64,000 nt of DNA from Sphingobacterium sp. Lineage in GTDB: Bacteria > Bacteroidota > Bacteroidia > Sphingobacteriales > Sphingobacteriaceae. Positions 62,827-64,000 of the stretch are shown in pieces. The DNA lies in the NCBI GenBank assembly GCA_031286695.1, contig JAITTY010000005.1, positions 992,001 through 1,056,000 on the forward strand. The letters are read 5' to 3'. Within the stretch, counting starts at the first letter, position 1, and each line of letters begins with the position of its first letter. Under the pieces are notes generated by a model. It made no database searches and had not been told where the DNA came from. It worked only from the letters and a program-made list of their open reading frames with translations. The translations under genes and the position numbers were made by a program.

Positions 62827-64000
62827 TTACATTCTTTCCGGTACACGAATTCCCAATAAGTTCATTCCTTTGGCAATAACCTTTGCTGCAGAAGCTGAAA
62901 GGTGCAACCTAAAGTTTTTCACACCCTGATCTTCTGCTTTCAATATTGTCTCCTCATGATAGAATTTATTGTAGGATTTCGCTACTTCATAAATATAATT
63001 TGCCAGTTGTGCAGGACTGAACTCCTGTGCAGAAGCCTCAATAATCTCCGGAAAAGCGCCTAGCTGCTGAATTAAATCACGTTCATAGGAAGAGATCGTC
63101 GCAGGCACAGATACATCGCTGTTAAAATCAAAATCAGCTTTACTTAAGACAGATTTAATACGCGCGTGTGTGTATTGGATAAATGGTCCTGTATGCCCCT
63201 GAAAATCGACAGACTCATTTGGATCAAACAAGAGGCGTTTTTTAGGATCTACCTTTAATAGAAAATATTTAAGCGCCCCCATTCCAATCGTATCATAAAG
63301 AGCTGCTTTTGATTCCTCATCTAATCCTCCGGTCTTACCCAGCTCTTCCGTACGTTCTTGTGCAGTTTTCAGCATTTCAGCCATTAAATCATCTGCATCA
63401 ACAACAGTTCCCTCACGCGATTTCATTTTACCCGATGGCAGATCGACCATTCCATAAGACAAATGGAACAAACCGTCGGCCCAAGTTTTACCCAATTTCT
63501 TCAAGATCAAGAACAATACCTTGAAATGGTAATCCTGTTCGTTACCCACCACGTAAATAGATTCATTCATTTGGAATTCATCGTACTTCAATTGTGCTGT
63601 ACCTAAATCTTGCGTAATATAGACAGAAGTACCGTCACCACGAAGCACAAGTTTCTGATCTAATCCCTCCTCCGTTAGGTCAATCCAAACCGAGTTATCG
63701 TCTTTTTTAAAGAAAACGCCACTATCTAAACCCTCTTGGATAATATCTTTACCCAATAAATACGTATTGGATTCATAATAATATTTATCAAAATTGACCC
63801 CCAATTGCTTATAGGTTTTTTCAAATCCAGCATATACCCAGCTGTTCATTGTCTTCCAAAGCGAGATCACTTCTTCATTACCGGCTTCCCATTGTTGCAG
63901 CATTGCTTGTGCTTCCTTCATTAAAGGCGCATTTTTCTTTGCTTCATCTTCAGTTTGACCTTCAGCTTTCAAGCCTTCAATTTCTTTCTTGTACTCTTTA
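62827..64000 (-). CDS. argS: Arginyl-tRNA synthetase, 3' part (5' end beyond window)
   Basis: The frame is open to the right edge; about 390 codons are visible. Class I marks of ArgRS: GTSVYITQDLGTAQLKYDEF, VVGNEQDYHFKVLFLILKKL, the KMSK-like GKMKSREGTVVDADDLMAEM, SFQGHTGPFIQYTHARIKSVL and the C-terminal anticodon-binding domain ending MNLLGIRVPERM. The HIGH motif and the Add domain lie outside. Next gene begins 4 bases after its stop. Confidence 0.95.
   Translation of the reverse strand, partial: KEYKKEIEGLKAEGQTEDEAKKNAPLMKEAQAMLQQWEAGNEEVISLWKTMNSWVYAGFEKTYKQLGVNFDKYYYESNTYLLGKDIIQEGLDSGVFFKKDDNSVWIDLTEEGLDQKLVLRGDGTSVYITQDLGTAQLKYDEFQMNESIYVVGNEQDYHFKVLFLILKKLGKTWADGLFHLSYGMVDLPSGKMKSREGTVVDADDLMAEMLKTAQERTEELGKTGGLDEESKAALYDTIGMGALKYFLLKVDPKKRLLFDPNESVDFQGHTGPFIQYTHARIKSVLSKADFDFNSDVSVPATISSYERDLIQQLGAFPEIIEASAQEFSPAQLANYIYEVAKSYNKFYHEETILKAEDQGVKNFRLHLSASAAKVIAKGMNLLGIRVPERM

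Overview
The window looks like chromosomal DNA of a Bacteroidota, most likely a Sphingobacterium or close relative. It is AT-rich and lacks obvious Shine-Dalgarno sites. Several promoters fit the Bacteroidota consensus TAnnTTTG (before rnpB, the ABC-F gene, the FAH gene and the ntrC-like gene). Gene content also fits: GH92 glycosidase, DUF3857/transglutaminase pair, QEGLA/DUF1704 protein, homogentisate pathway, and a chromosomal subclass B1 metallo-beta-lactamase. I see no insertion sequence, phage, CRISPR array or plasmid function. The genus is an inference from protein styles, not from a search.

Layout. 1-2420: 5' part of a secreted GH92 enzyme running off the left edge, with two near-identical palindromes upstream. 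3217-5545: a compact cassette of a LuxR-type regulator, a LuxI/FeeM-like acyltransferase and a cysteine-poor E1/ThiF-like enzyme. 5738-13950: DUF2200, a PQQ-type beta-propeller, NamZ-like muramidase, AraC regulator, acyl-CoA dehydrogenase, Upf1-like helicase and a cupin. 14025-17173: B1 metallo-beta-lactamase, tRNA-Ala(GGC) with a strong terminator, NTF2-like protein, BamA/D15-like barrel. 17177-22504: FemAB-like transferase, PolX, YbaK deacylase, methyltransferase, lipoate ligase. 22641-26341: ATP-grasp ligase, DUF1704 zincin and N-formylglutamate amidohydrolase in one operon.

26342-27087 has no protein gene but holds three copies of a short transcription unit: a conserved leader, then a terminator hairpin of different stem sequence but the same CCCCG-containing loop. 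This looks like a tandem small-RNA family and is the most striking unexplained signal in the window.

27088-36065 is an aromatic amino acid region: amino acid dehydrogenase, 4-hydroxyphenylpyruvate dioxygenase and homogentisate dioxygenase in one operon; FAH and a flavin reductase divergently; then an oversized phenylalanine hydroxylase and tyrS. Together they would take Phe to Tyr, 4-hydroxyphenylpyruvate, homogentisate and finally fumarate plus acetoacetate. Maleylacetoacetate isomerase and a classical aminotransferase are not in the window. tyrS carries a terminator hairpin 15 nt before its start codon, suggesting attenuation.

36316-64000 is mostly housekeeping and envelope: YwqK-like protein, SH3b and BON proteins, DUF695, L,D-transpeptidase, a large helical protein, YiaA/B, a histidine kinase with NtrC-type regulator, an ABC-F protein, a two-subunit GMC dehydrogenase with a likely Fe-S site, OmpA lipoprotein, two DUF3857 proteins, HAD phosphatase, a second NtrC-type regulator with an altered GAFTGA loop, RNase P RNA, WYL regulator, BaiN-like flavoprotein, Gfo/Idh/MocA oxidoreductase, and the 3' part of argS running off the right edge.
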